In this document: positions 1 to 11,100 of the stretch, piece by piece
How positions within the stretch are numbered: position 1 is the stretch's first letter
Layout: each line of letters starts with the position of its first letter
From: Filosporella fistucella
Lineage: Eukaryota > Ascomycota > Leotiomycetes > Helotiales
NCBI GenBank assembly: GCA_030077755.1
Contig: JAQJZZ010000014.1
Location: forward strand, 1,302,001-1,366,000
Direction: 5' to 3'
Length of the DNA stretch: 64,000 bases
The notes under the pieces: generated by a model
The model's database searches: none
Told to the model about the DNA's origin: nothing
What the model saw: the letters and a program-made list of their open reading frames with translations, nothing else
Made by a program: the position numbers and the translations under genes

Positions 1-959
1 TCGTCTTCATCATCATCGATTATCATCGCAGTCGGCTGAGCGCCATCATCTCGTTGTGCTAACTCATCAGCATCATCCTCCTCGCCAGCAGCATCTTCGA
101 TATCTGCGTCCTCGTCTTGTTCATCGGATCCTGCAACTTCCGTACGAATTTCTGCCCCTGTAGCTTCCTGCTCGTAAGAACTTGTCTCGTGGGTTTCTTC
201 CTTGATCGTCGAGGTAGCTGCAGGTTGTTTTACTCCTTTCGACCCTCTAGTAGCTCTTGCTCGACCGATAGGCTCTGGACTATGACCTTCTCGAATTATG
301 TGACGACCTGATGTGGACAGTGCAACAGGCTCTTCTCCCTCCTCAGTGTGTGCGCGCGTGTTCCTTCGAGGAAGTAGTCCTGCAGATGTAGGTTCAGTGC
401 TTCCTCGGCCTCTTGTCCGAACAGCACTGCCGGCTCTAGTAGCGCGAGTAGTCTGAGGTGTTTTAATCTTCAATGTTACCATCCTCGATGGTCTCTGCCT
501 TGTAGGGCCTTCATCTTCAGAGATGGGTTCCGCTGAAACTTCCGCTCTTGTTCGTTTGTTTTGTGGTCGCTTCTTGGGAGGCTCCAAGAGGTCGCTGTCG
601 CTGAGATCACCAACAATAGGATCCTCTTCAGAATTATCCTCAGACTCTTCATATGTTTGAACCTTCTGTGTAGCTTTCCGAATAGCTCGTCCAGTATGTT
701 CGTTCATCTCGACCTCCTCCTCCTCCTCGTCTTCTGGCTCCGAATAATCCTCTTCTAAGTCACTTTCTGCTGAATCGTCGTCGGCAGATATGTCAGACCC
801 TCGGTATCTTTTGACGCGCTTTTTTGGTGGTCCAGAACCTCTCTTGACAGACTTTCGCGATTTCTTGCTGGAAGCCCTGACTTCCGTTGGGTCGAAGTCG
901 GTGTCGTTCGAGTCGGATTTATTAGGGTCGAAGTTGTCCTGTTTGCGCTTTGCGGGCAT
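1..959 (-). CDS. Acidic nuclear protein, N-terminal part (3' end outside window)
   Basis: An uninterrupted reading frame runs from an ATG at 957-959 to the left edge, about 319 codons with no stop, so the gene continues outside the window. The protein starts MPAKRKQDNFDPNKSDSND and alternates lysine/arginine-rich patches (KKSRKSVKR, PPKKRVKR, PPKKRPQNKRTR, all plausible nuclear localisation signals) with acidic runs (EPEDEEEEEVE, and another Asp/Glu-rich block at the end of the visible part). The rest is rich in Ser, Thr and Arg with RATRAGSAVRTRGRG-like stretches. No catalytic domain is visible. Inference: a chromatin-associated protein; the layout resembles the disordered N-terminus of fungal Yta7/ATAD2-type AAA-bromodomain ATPases, but the AAA and bromodomain parts would lie outside the window, so the identity is only a suggestion. 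Confidence 0.6.
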   Translation of the reverse strand, partial: MPAKRKQDNFDPNKSDSNDTDFDPTEVRASSKKSRKSVKRGSGPPKKRVKRYRGSDISADDDSAESDLEEDYSEPEDEEEEEVEMNEHTGRAIRKATQKVQTYEESEDNSEEDPIVGDLSDSDLLEPPKKRPQNKRTRAEVSAEPISEDEGPTRQRPSRMVTLKIKTPQTTRATRAGSAVRTRGRGSTEPTSAGLLPRRNTRAHTEEGEEPVALSTSGRHIIREGHSPEPIGRARATRGSKGVKQPAATSTIKEETHETSSYEQEATGAEIRTEVAGSDEQDEDADIEDAAGEEDDADELAQRDDGAQPTAMIIDDDED

Positions 960-2049
960 TGCGATACTGATTTGGATGCACTGTTGAAATCGATAAACGG
1001 CGTTGAAGGAAGGTTGTTTGCTTAGACACGAAGCATTGCGCGCGGTTGCTGAATTCTGGCTCGAGTCGCAAGAGCACTGCGACAAACAATCTTGACTTTT
1101 GAGACTATCAAGAAGGATTCAATTAATCCCAGGCCTTGGGCACAAAAAAAGAGATGAAATGCAGATGGAAACAGGACAGTCAAGTCCAGCTTGAGGTGAT
1201 TATTTGTTGTAAGCCTGAGGCCGAAAGTAAAAGTGGATCTCAGTAGCTTACCGCCACAGCTTCCCCAAAAAACAGAGTACCTACTGCCTAAGTAAGGAAG
1301 CAACAATACCAAGCAGAGCAAAGGAGAATTGGACGATATCAACCTCAATATTGTCTTCCTTGACAACTCGCCATCGCGTTGATCTCTCCATAGCCTCTTT
1401 GCGAGTACTTTGCGACTTCATTTTTCGACTTACGACAACTGTCTCAGTGAATATTTGAAGGCCGTCAAAGGTCTCAAGAAGAGAAGTTTTTGAAAGGTAC
1501 GGAATATGATCATAACTTCAAAGAATGCGGCTTAAAATAAGGTTTAGTACCTTTAAGTCTGGTGGGATTTCCGCCCAATTATGGTATCACATGATATCAC
1601 GTGATGGAAACTCGTGTCCTGTTCCATTACGCTTCAACTGTGTTTTCTACAATTGCCTGAATAGACTGGTATTAGAATTGCCGCAAGATCTACCGAATTC
1701 TTGAGGGTACTCTGAATGTGCTCAACCTCTTGACCTCAACAACCTATTTACCTCGAATTATCATCCACTTTTCTTTCGCCAGTCGTCCACATCCGTCCAC
1801 TTTTCGAGCAGAACATCACAGGCAAAGTATTGATCTTCTGTATGAGTGACGATATTTGCTACTCACAAGTGAAATGAAATTGATTTCCCCCACAAATTTC
1901 CCCACATTCTGGGAGCTTGGTCCCCACGATTTAGTGACGGGGACCCCATTTTCTAAATAGAGTTTCATTTGTATACTATAAATTCTCAAACCTCGCTCCT
2001 TAACTCAGCTCATGTCTTCTCATTGTCTTGCCTATCTGATATACTCGCA
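960..2049. other. Intergenic region between divergent genes
   Basis: About 1.1 kb between the minus-strand acidic-protein gene and the plus-strand GH43-like gene, serving as promoter for both. Short reading frames here carry no recognisable protein features. The only notable signal is the paired octamer at 1585-1604. An AT-rich stretch just before 2050 (around 1955-1985) could hold the core promoter of the GH43-like gene. Confidence 0.5.
1585..1604. promoter_or_regulatory. Tandem TATCACATGA/TATCACGTGA, E-box-like
   Basis: Two 10-bp units differing at one base lie head to tail; the second contains the palindrome TCACGTGA, with the CACGTG E-box core at 1598-1603. CACGTG is the established core for fungal bHLH factors (Cbf1, Pho4 and SREBP types). 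Position between divergent genes makes a regulatory role possible; no factor can be assigned from sequence alone. A related pair occurs at 7609-7632. Confidence 0.35.
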
Positions 2050-3752
2050 ATGTTGTTTCTCAATAAATTCACTGTTCTGCTCTGCGTCATTACCTTCAAG
2101 ATCGCTGGCGCCGCTTCTGTATTAACTACTTTCCACAACGGCATCAAATATCAATTTGACACAGATGGAAATGCAATTGATCTCACGAGCGGCAAGATCG
2201 ACTATCTAGGAGGCGCTTATGTCTGGTACGGACTGCATTTCGGATGCGGCAAGTCATTCTGTGGCGTGGCGACCTATTCATCTGTTGACCTTCAGACTTG
2301 GAAATACAACGGGCTTCTCTTCGATATCAATACCACGGACATTCAATCGCGCTGCTACACTCGCCTAGAAGGCAATTGTGGGCGACCGCACATAGTTTAC
2401 AGCTCACAAACTGAGGACTATGTCCTGTGGGTAGATAGTGGAAGTCCCGGATATGTCACCTTCACAAGCAAATCACCGATTACGGGTTTCATTCGCAATG
2501 AAGATCGAGCTCTTGTGGGCTATCAGCCCGCTGGACCGTTCAAAGCAGGCGATTTCAGTGTTCAGTAGGTTTAGTCACCCTTCGCAAGATTTTAGTCGCC
2601 AGCTGTGACTGGGCTACTTGCAAAAACTCTTGCTAACAAGGCTCTAGTGTCATAAACGGAACAGGCTATGTGGCTTATTCTCTCATCGATTTCGGTACGC
2701 TGGGTGCGTCGATATGGCCTCCTTTCTTTCAAAGTATATATGTACAGAAACTCACACCTGACATGCGGAATACGATGGGCGATGTATATCGCGTTGTTAG
2801 CGCTGCGAATGACCTCGTCGATCTTGAGGCAGAGTCGCCAGACATTTTCCAGCGTGGAGATTATTTCTACATTACAGCTTCGAACACTTGCAGCTTCTGT
2901 ACTGGTACAATCTTAGTGGTTTATCGGTCAAAAACTCTCGCGGGGCCATGGCTCCGACAAATCATCAGCGGTGACACTTGTGGCGGGCAATCGACTGGTG
3001 TTTTATCTCTGCCAGACCCGACAGGCGGCCCAACATCCTATCTTCATACCGCAGATCTCTTCTCAACCGCCCCAATCATCGGAACACGTAACGCTGCGCA
3101 TGGTCATCAGCTTCAGCAACTGACTTTCAATTCCGATGGCTCTGTCCAAGATTTGGACTGCTCGCCATCAAAATCTGTCACCATTTCCATCAGCCGCGGC
3201 TCGAATGTCTCCAGCGATGGACTAGCAGTCTCTGCAACCGACGGTTCAGGTGAAACAGAACCTTATTCGGTATCTTGCAACCTCCCCCAATATCAACTTT
3301 ACCAAACCTTCTCACCTTCAAAGTCTGGAAATTTGACGGAGATTGGAGTCAACCTAGCTGGTGTCTCCCCTACAGGTAACACCACTATCACCATCTTTCG
3401 ATACGATAATAACACGAACTTTTTTACCCCTCGATATGTGTGGGAGACACTCACAATTTATATACTCGCTCCCACGAACGTCTCACAAGCTCTTCAGGTG
3501 GTGCGTATTCCACTGAACGCAGCGGTGAATGAGGGAGACAGGCTAGGAATCGCAATCGTCACCGGAAGTGTAACTCCTTTATGCACAATGGTGAAGAGGA
3601 GTATGGACGTGATGTTTGATATAGATTCAAATACTAGGACCCTTTTTGCTATTGGGCCAGGCCAAGTAAGCTTGAGAGGTAAGAATGGAATGCGGCCCCC
3701 AATTTTGATTTTACCTGGGCAAGAAATAAAGTGGTATGCAAGAGTGGCTTGA
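2050..3752 (+). CDS. Secreted GH43-like five-bladed beta-propeller protein
   Basis: Two exons (2050-2564, 2648-3752) encode 539 aa. The 83-nt intron starts GTAGGT, has a GCTAAC branch site and ends CTCTAG; joining restores a continuous frame. I chose the ATG at 2050 because it starts directly with a hydrophobic signal peptide (MLFLNKFTVLLCVITFKIAG); an in-frame ATG at 1969 would bury it. The first 330 residues show blade-like features of GH43-type glycosidases (YLGGAYVWYGLHFGCG, SVDLQTWKYNG, CGRPHIVYSS, FQRGDYFYITASN, and a HTADL segment). A C-terminal region of about 150 residues, rich in Thr, Asn and N-glycosylation sequons, looks like an accessory beta-sandwich. Likely role: extracellular cleavage or binding of plant or fungal polysaccharide, perhaps arabinan or galactan. 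Substrate and catalytic acids cannot be fixed without alignment. Confidence 0.7.
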
Positions 3753-5141
3753 AGGCAAGATGGTGTAACTTATTTCGTGTAAGCAGCAAAAATAAAGCTT
3801 TTTACTGGGAGCAGTGCGGAATCTGGCATTGTCCACATAAGCTGCACCCGATGGCACGGGTACAAATAAATCTATTGATAAATAAAGGTGATGGAGTCCT
3901 TTTGTTGTAATTGAAACGGTTAAAAGAACCTGTGAAGTGTGAATGAAGACAAGGCATTGGAAACGGGATTGAGGTCGAGATGTTCCACTCGAAATATCTA
4001 AGAGATTTTGAAAGGATGGTAATTCTTTGACACTTAATAGCGGACAGGATTTCTTGCTAAATTCTCAAGACTAAACCCGTCGCTGAGAGCCACCAACTAT
4101 GCTTATTATTGTAGAAAAAGTGTTGTTAAGCTCTGTCCACTTCGGAACAAACAATTTGCGGCTGAGCCATTCTCCTCTTTGCGGCTCAGCAACAATCTTC
4201 AGCCAAGATCTTGGTATCACAACATCAACTTATCAAAAGCTCCGACAACCAATTCCGCTCTCCCGCGTGTTGATGATTTTCTTTTACAACGTTTATCATA
4301 TAATTCATGGATAACACATTCCACTGTTGATTATATCAAGGTCCCTACTGCAACCGCCGGGTTGTGGTGACATCATCGTACCGAGCGCACTTTCCAACTT
4401 CTCCAAGGTAACTTGAAAGGCGGTCATAGCTACAGGAAATATGAGGTAGTAACGAGTAAGGCCACAAGAAACCCGCTTGAGCAGGGATAAGTGGCAGCAT
4501 GCAAGTACGAGTTAACTCATCTATATCCTGTAGCTATGGCGGCTGATCTTCTCACGCCAAATCACGTCAATACCCGATCTCGTGCTTCCTGTTGAATCTT
4601 TTACAGAATCAAGCTCCACAAATGCGGCAGCTTGGCCGGAGATTCACGGTTTTATCCACTTCTTCCTCTAATCTAGCCAATCTGAAAACGATGGCCATGC
4701 AGTGACTGAGGACGTTATCAACTGTGCCGTATTATGCGGTAACCTTTTTTAGAACTAAGCTTCTAGTGAGGCAACTAAGCATTTGGCTTGGGAAGCTTCC
4801 TCTGTCGCTGCACTCTCGTATCGATTTATGATCGAAGTCTCTAGTGAAATGACGTATTTGCTATCTGAATCTGCTCCCCATATCGGGGGAATTGGGAAGA
4901 TGGGCCATGAATCACCCACAATCCCACATTTCCCCTCCAAGTGTGCAACACCCTATTTGCTTATAAAGGGTATTCATGACGCTACAGCAACGGTGTCATG
5001 TTGAGCAGCAAACCGTCAGTGCTGCTAAAGGATTTCATGTGGAGCTTCTCCGCATTTACGAATATATAGAAATCCTGGCCCAACAACCTGCGAGCCTTGT
5101 CCGGGCGTCCCTGAGAGAGAAATCAGCAATAATCAAAAATA
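3753..5141. other. Intergenic region, no gene seen
   Basis: Nearly 1.4 kb between the GH43-like gene and the first MFS gene. Short open frames occur on both strands, but none has a plausible protein composition, domain or splice structure. The right end is the promoter of the MFS gene. I see no transposon ends, tRNA or long repeat. Confidence 0.5.
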
Positions 5142-7370
5142 ATGGCAGAACCTCTGGAGAGCCGCGTGTCTACGACTGAACGAGAAATCTTGAGCGAGAA
5201 GGTTACACGCGAGTCCGACACATCTTCAGCAACAAAAGCTGACGAGGAGGCAAAAGTTGCTGGAGATGGAAATATCGCGCCACATACTTCTCACCATCCA
5301 CGATTTGGTGCTAACCAAGTCTTTACAAACAACAACGATGCAGGCGATTTACCAGATGCAGAAAAAGTAGGGACTTATGACAAACTCGAGCTGACCGAGG
5401 ATATGTGTTACGATGAGCTTGGATATGCTTTTCCGTCCTGGAAAAAATGGTTAGTGTTCTAAGTAATGGTGAAAGGGATCAAGCTAATGATTGCAGGACG
5501 ATTCTCTCAGTAATTTTCCTGGTGCAAGTCTCGATGAACTTCAACACAAGTCTCTACAGCAATGCCGTCCCTGGTATCTCTGAACATTACAACGTCAGCC
5601 CTCAAGCGGCACGATGTGGCGCTATGATATTCTTGGTCCTTTACGCCTTCGGTTGCGAGCTCTGGGCTCCATGGAGTGAGGAACTAGGTCGGAAGCCAAT
5701 TCTTCAGCTCAGTTTATTTCTAGTCAATATCTGGCAACTTCCTGTCGCATTGGCCCCGAACTTTGCGTCTATCATGGTTGGCCGAGCCTTAGGGGGTCTC
5801 TCGTCTGCAGGTGGGTCTGTAACATTAGGGATGATTGCGGATATGTGGGAAGCGGATAGTAAGTTGTCGAATTCCATCTCCACACCTGTCAGGTAGTTCG
5901 AGGCATGCATCATCCAAACCATTTTCATCGAAGCTACTCGCTTGTTAATGTATGCAATACTGATTTATCTATAGCCCAGCAGTATGCTGTAGCGTTTGTG
6001 GTGTTCTCCTCAGTAGGCGGCTCTATCCTAGGACCCATTGTCGGTGGTTTCAGCGAAGCTTATCTGTCATGGCGCTGGAGTATTTGGATTCAACTCATCT
6101 TTGGTGGTTTCGTCCAAATTCTCCATTTCGTCCTCGTTCCTGAAACACGGACCACGATAATGATGGACAATATCGCAAAGAAAAGGCGTAAGACTGGAGA
6201 AGAAAAAAACATATGGGGCCCGAACGAACTTGTTCCATTCAGAGATCGATTTTCTGCCAAAGAGATCTTGGTCACATGGATTAGGCCATTCAAGATGTTC
6301 TTGACTGAGCCCATTGTTCTCACGCTGTCGCTTCTCAGTGGTTTTAGCGATGCCCTAATCTTCATGTTTATTCAATCATTCTCGCTCGTATACAAACAAT
6401 GGGGTTTCAGCACCGTCTCCCTAGGCCTGGCATTCATTCCAATTGGGATTGGTTATTTTATTGCTTGGCTGTCCTTTATCCCTATCATCAAGAGGAATAT
6501 ACAAGAGCGAAAGGATAAACCCGATGATGAGAAAGCACAGTACGAATCGAGGCTTTGGTGGCTCCTGTATACAGCTCCATGCCTCCCAATCGGGTTGATA
6601 GGATTCGCGTGGACAAGTACCGGACCACCTATTCACTGGATTGGTTCTATGGTCTTCGCTGGGATTGTAGGAATTGCGAACTATAGCATTTATATGGTCA
6701 GTGTTTCTTCTTCCTTTCTCACGCTGGCAGCGATCAGGTAGTCTAACAGTAAAACTAGGCAACAATTGATTACATGATCTGTGCCTATGGGCCTTACAGT
6801 GCGTCCGCAACTGGAGGAAATGGGTGGTCAAGAGATTTTCTTGCTGGTGTGCTTACTATTCCAGCTACGCCATTCTTCCAAAGTAAGCAACCTCCCATGA
6901 CGAAGCGATCGAGCTAACCTGCTACTCAGATATCGGCGGCAATCCTTTGGCGTATGCGTCAACGATTCTTGGTTAGCTATAGTGTCTATCTTTCAAATAA
7001 AGTCTAACTTTTTACAGCTTGTATCTCCTTCCTCCTGGTTCTCGCCGTGTATGTTATCTACTGGAAAGGTCCAGTGCTTCGAAAGCGATCGCCATTCGCC
7101 CAGCAGCTTTCTCAAGCCCGTGTCGAGCAAGACACACAGGGTCGCCGTCTGTCGAAAATACCCACCGGTGTAAGAAGCAATTCATTTGCTAGATCTCAGC
7201 AAGATCTTAGAATCAGGCAGGCACTTGGCAGCCGTCAAAATAGTTTTGCTCCTGGTCAGGGACGTACCCCAACCAGAACACCAATGGGCAGCAGGAAGAA
7301 CAGTCACGCTGCCCCAAAGAAAACTCCTGCGCACTCACGGAAAAATAGTGATGCTCATATGGAGCTGTAA
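5142..7370 (+). CDS. MFS multidrug transporter (DHA1 type) with RxNS-repeat tail
   Basis: Six exons (5142-5449, 5497-5858, 5975-6696, 6759-6882, 6930-6971, 7018-7370) join to 636 aa. Residues 1-100 are a hydrophilic cytosolic arm; then come 12 predicted membrane segments of the major facilitator fold. Visible DHA1 features are the loop 2-3 signature (WSEELGRKP), the segment GRALGGLSSAGGSVTLGMI and the antiporter-like stretch SVGGSILGPIVGGF. A long central loop is rich in Lys and Glu. The late-membrane segment YMICAYGPYSASA is typical of fungal Tpo/Flr1-like proton antiporters. Likely role: plasma-membrane export of toxic organic compounds or polyamines; the substrate is unknown. After the last helix (ISFLLVLAVYVIYW) follows a cytosolic tail of about 100 residues carrying four R-x-N-S motifs (RSNS, RQNS, RKNS, RKNS), plausible basophilic-kinase sites. 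One intron is 116 nt, the others 46-62 nt. Confidence 0.88.
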
Positions 7371-8185
7371 GAAGTAAATTTGATACTGGTGTACATACAT
7401 TGTATAGTACCGTAAGATACATGAATCAAATCAAGAAGCTTTCAATGCTCGTGGAACATTCTATAATGTAAGGGCAAGGGTTTTGTGAATTGCAGAACGG
7501 ATGATATAGAAGCATTACAATGATTGATTACACACTAAATGCTATTGGACTCTCAACGAAGAAGATCGCTAGAACGCCTTGAAAGGATGATCCATAGGTG
7601 AAGTTGTGTCATGTGATATATTACACACGTGACCCTTACCACTTTGCTTTAGCTTTGTTCTGCCATTGACAATACATAGTTTTCAAGGTCTCAGAGCTTT
7701 CTGGGTGTAACAGCTCGAGTTTAATGTATGGGACGAGATGATTCTTCAGACGTGAATCTGACAGCTCCGTATGGATCTGATTCGTCCAGATCAGATTGGC
7801 TGAAGAATGACTAATCAAGGTCAGGATATCAAGGGTGGGGTCAGAGGAACGGAGCGGCGGGGAGTGGAGACACCTTTGAAGTAACGTAACGCGTCCATAC
7901 GATGAGATTAAAGACTGGTTGATACTCAGGAGCTCATGTCCTTGAAACTGCACCCTATTTTGCTTGCACTTTTAAACAAAATTCAGTTCGATGTCTTGAA
8001 TTCCTCTCTTCAAGCACTGTGAGATTCTTGCAATTGGAGAGCTACCCAGCAACAGTGTGGTGTGGAAACTTTAAGGCTGGGCAGAGGTGAACAATGGCCA
8101 CGTTCAAGATGCAAAGTGGTGAATTTGGACAATATGCTCCTGATTTTCCCACGAAATCATTACCACTTTGCTCCGGTATCTGGGT
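7371..8185. other. Intergenic region with second E-box-like pair
   Basis: About 0.8 kb between two transporter genes. TCATGTGA (7609-7616) lies close to an ACACGTGA (7625-7632, CACGTG core), the same two octamer types as at 1585-1604 but with a different spacer. An ATG at 8094 opens a short frame out of phase with the ABC transporter, so it is either an upstream ORF or chance. No other gene is supported. Confidence 0.45.
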
Positions 8186-11100
8186 ATGCTCCTTCCGTTT
8201 GTCGGCGTCATTTGGAATTTTGCCTTCACGTCAAACCATCTGACATCAACCCAGGATCCAATAAATGCACGCTTCACCACATGTGCACTCCCATACATAT
8301 CTGGAATTCCTGCTGCAGTATCAGCATGTATTGTTCTCGGATTCTTATTCAGAATCCTACCTTGTGGGGTCCTTACCCCAAGATGGACAAAACCATTTGT
8401 AGAAGAACCAAAGGAAACTCCCGAGGATATAAGTATCAACGAGAAGCAGTCTTTCAGACGCCCGACTTGGACCCTTCTTGGCGCTTCAATTGTAGGGCTC
8501 GGGCTCCAGATGCTGACTATCTTCCATCCCACTTTCCGACTGTTGATGGTGTACCCAGCTGCCTCATGGGCAGTGGCATCTCTTCTTATTCTCATTCAGC
8601 GGCCTGTAACCGTCCCAAAATCATTATTGGTACTATACATCAGCATTCTTGCATCCCAATGCATCGTCATAATCGATGGGACGTCTCAGCTTACCCAAAA
8701 TGACATTCCTGCTGTCTTCGCCATCATTACGGCTTTTGCTGCCATTGCGGTCATTCTAGCTATGCCACTTCGAGATCCGTTCTATCCTTCCGATGAGATC
8801 AGTGCTCCTTTCACTGCTCCTAAATCCGAGCTTCGGAGTCCAGAAGATAATATGACATTGTGGCAGTTCATGACCGTCTCTTGGATGGCGCCACTGATTC
8901 GGTTGGGAAATGCCAGGCAGTTGAACGATGATGATGTGTGGGACTTAGGATATGAGTTCAAGCACCGTATGCTACATGACCGGTTCAGAGCGCTGAAGGG
9001 CTCTGTGTTAAGGAGATTGTTGGAAGCTAATGGCATTGATTTGTTGATCATGTCGATTTTAGCTATTGTTGAGTTGATTGCCAGTAAGTTCCAGCCATCA
9101 TCTCGCGGAATGGTTTCTGATACTCTCCCAAGATTTCTCTGCGCCAGTGCTTCTACAGAAGATACTTCAAAGTATGAGTAATCATTTCGCTCCCAAGCGA
9201 GCAGCGCTAAATTATGCCATTCTGTCTGTTGTGGTTCGTCTTATTGCAGCCCAATCAAGTGTCTTCACACTTTGGTTTGGAAGACGTGCGTACGAGCGAT
9301 CACGAGGTGAGATGATAACAATGCTATATGAGAAGACCCTATCACGAAAGGTGGTTAGTGTCAGTAGTAAAGCTATCATCGAGGTGGACCCAGAGGCAGA
9401 AGTGGTACCAAACGGGGTTTCAAAATATGCGGATCATTCAAGACTGGAAAAAATGCAACGTCTTCTTTTGACGCCGTTTCGATGGATTTCAAAACGAAAG
9501 AGGGCGGCAGTAAAGGAGAAAAAGAAAGATTTAGCGTCCATGGGGAAGATCATGAACCTTATGAGGTAAGCTTTTCGAAGCCAAAACATCACCATGCTAA
9601 GACACACTTCAGATTTGATGCGTACGAAGTGGCTCAGAGGTAAATGTTGAAATGCTAACCTCCACAATCCAACTACTTGGCTGACGACCACCAGATTTTG
9701 GGAATTCTCTTCTCTGGTCTCTCAACCTTTGAGTCTCGTATTTTCAGTCGTACTGATCTGGAGACTGCTCGGCTGGCCCTGTCTCATTGGTATTGTTACC
9801 GTCTTTTTCGCTCAAGCTATAAATGCTCTCCTCGCCAAAGCTCTGTTGTATTGGGAAAAGGAGAGAAGAGTTGCGACAGATACAAAGCTTCACAAGATTT
9901 CTCAGCTCGTAGATGCCATTCGCCATCTCAGGTATTATGGTTGGCAAGATGTTTGGCTGGCCAGAATCATGGAATCTCGCCAACATGAACTCAAGCTGCG
10001 GGTAATCACTAGCATTTGGCGTATTCTCATAAGCTTTACAAATACCTTTGCTAGTGGGATGTTTCCAGTGGTGGCTTTTTGGGCGTATACCGTCCTTGCA
10101 GGACAACCATTGCGTGTCGATATTGCATTTCCAGCTCTGCAACTTTTTTCGATGTTGGAAACAAGCTTGAGAGAACTCCCTAATCTCATCACTGTAAGTT
10201 TATACCCGTTCTACTCTCAGCCGTGAACCTACTCATAATCTAGATCCTACTTAACGCGCAAGTTTCGGTCGGGAGATTGGAGGAATTCATGAATGAGCCT
10301 GACAAAGAAGAATCCGATTTTACACCAAGCACAAAAATCGAAATGAAGCATGCCTCGTTCGCTTGGCCGGGGGCTTCAGATCCAGTTCTAAAGGACATAG
10401 ACCTTGCATTCGAGCCAGGGCTAAATGTAATTTGTGGTGAAGTAGGGGCAGGAAAGACGGCTCTGCTCCAGGCGTTGCTGGGGGAACTCGACCAATTGGA
10501 TGGCGAGTACCACAGAACAAATGAAATGGTTGGATATTGCGGCCAGACACCTTGGTTGCAGAGCATGAGTATAAGGGAAAATATTCTCTTCTCAGCACCA
10601 TATAAAGAGGCCCGATATAAGCAGGTTTTGGAAGTATGCGCTCTCATTCCAGACATGGCCAACTTCAAGCACGGAGACTTGTCTATGGTGGGTGAAAATG
10701 GGATCGGCCTTTCGGGAGGACAGAAAGCACGTGTTTCACTTGCAAGAGCAGTATATTCAAATGCAAATATCCTGCTGCTGGATGACCCTCTTTCTGCACT
10801 GGATCACCAAACGGCCGAGTATATCGTCCGCCGATGCCTAGCTGGGCCTTTATTGACAGGTAGAACAACTATCTTGGTGACTCATCGAACCGAGCTTTGC
10901 CTTGGAATGGCAAAGCAAGCAGTTCAGATTACTAATGGGCGAGCATCCCTTATCGATCCTGATACAATTCCCTTCGAGGAGTTACACAGAGTGAAATCAT
11001 CTGACTCTGCGAATGAAGGGGAACACCAAGACGGACAACAGCAAGACGCAGTACCTGACAAGTTTATCGAGGATGAATACAGGGCGCACGGAGGCGTTCA

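Noticed and set aside
5859..5974. 116-nt intron of the first MFS gene as a further introner copy
   Set aside because: Its length fits, but it lacks the GAGCAG...TTCA hairpin and the GGTGCTAAT block and does not align with the three copies.
8094..8248. ATG at 8094 as start of the ABC transporter
   Set aside because: It is in another frame and no GT-AG intron in this interval can bring it into the transporter frame; an in-frame stop at 8141 precedes the accepted start.
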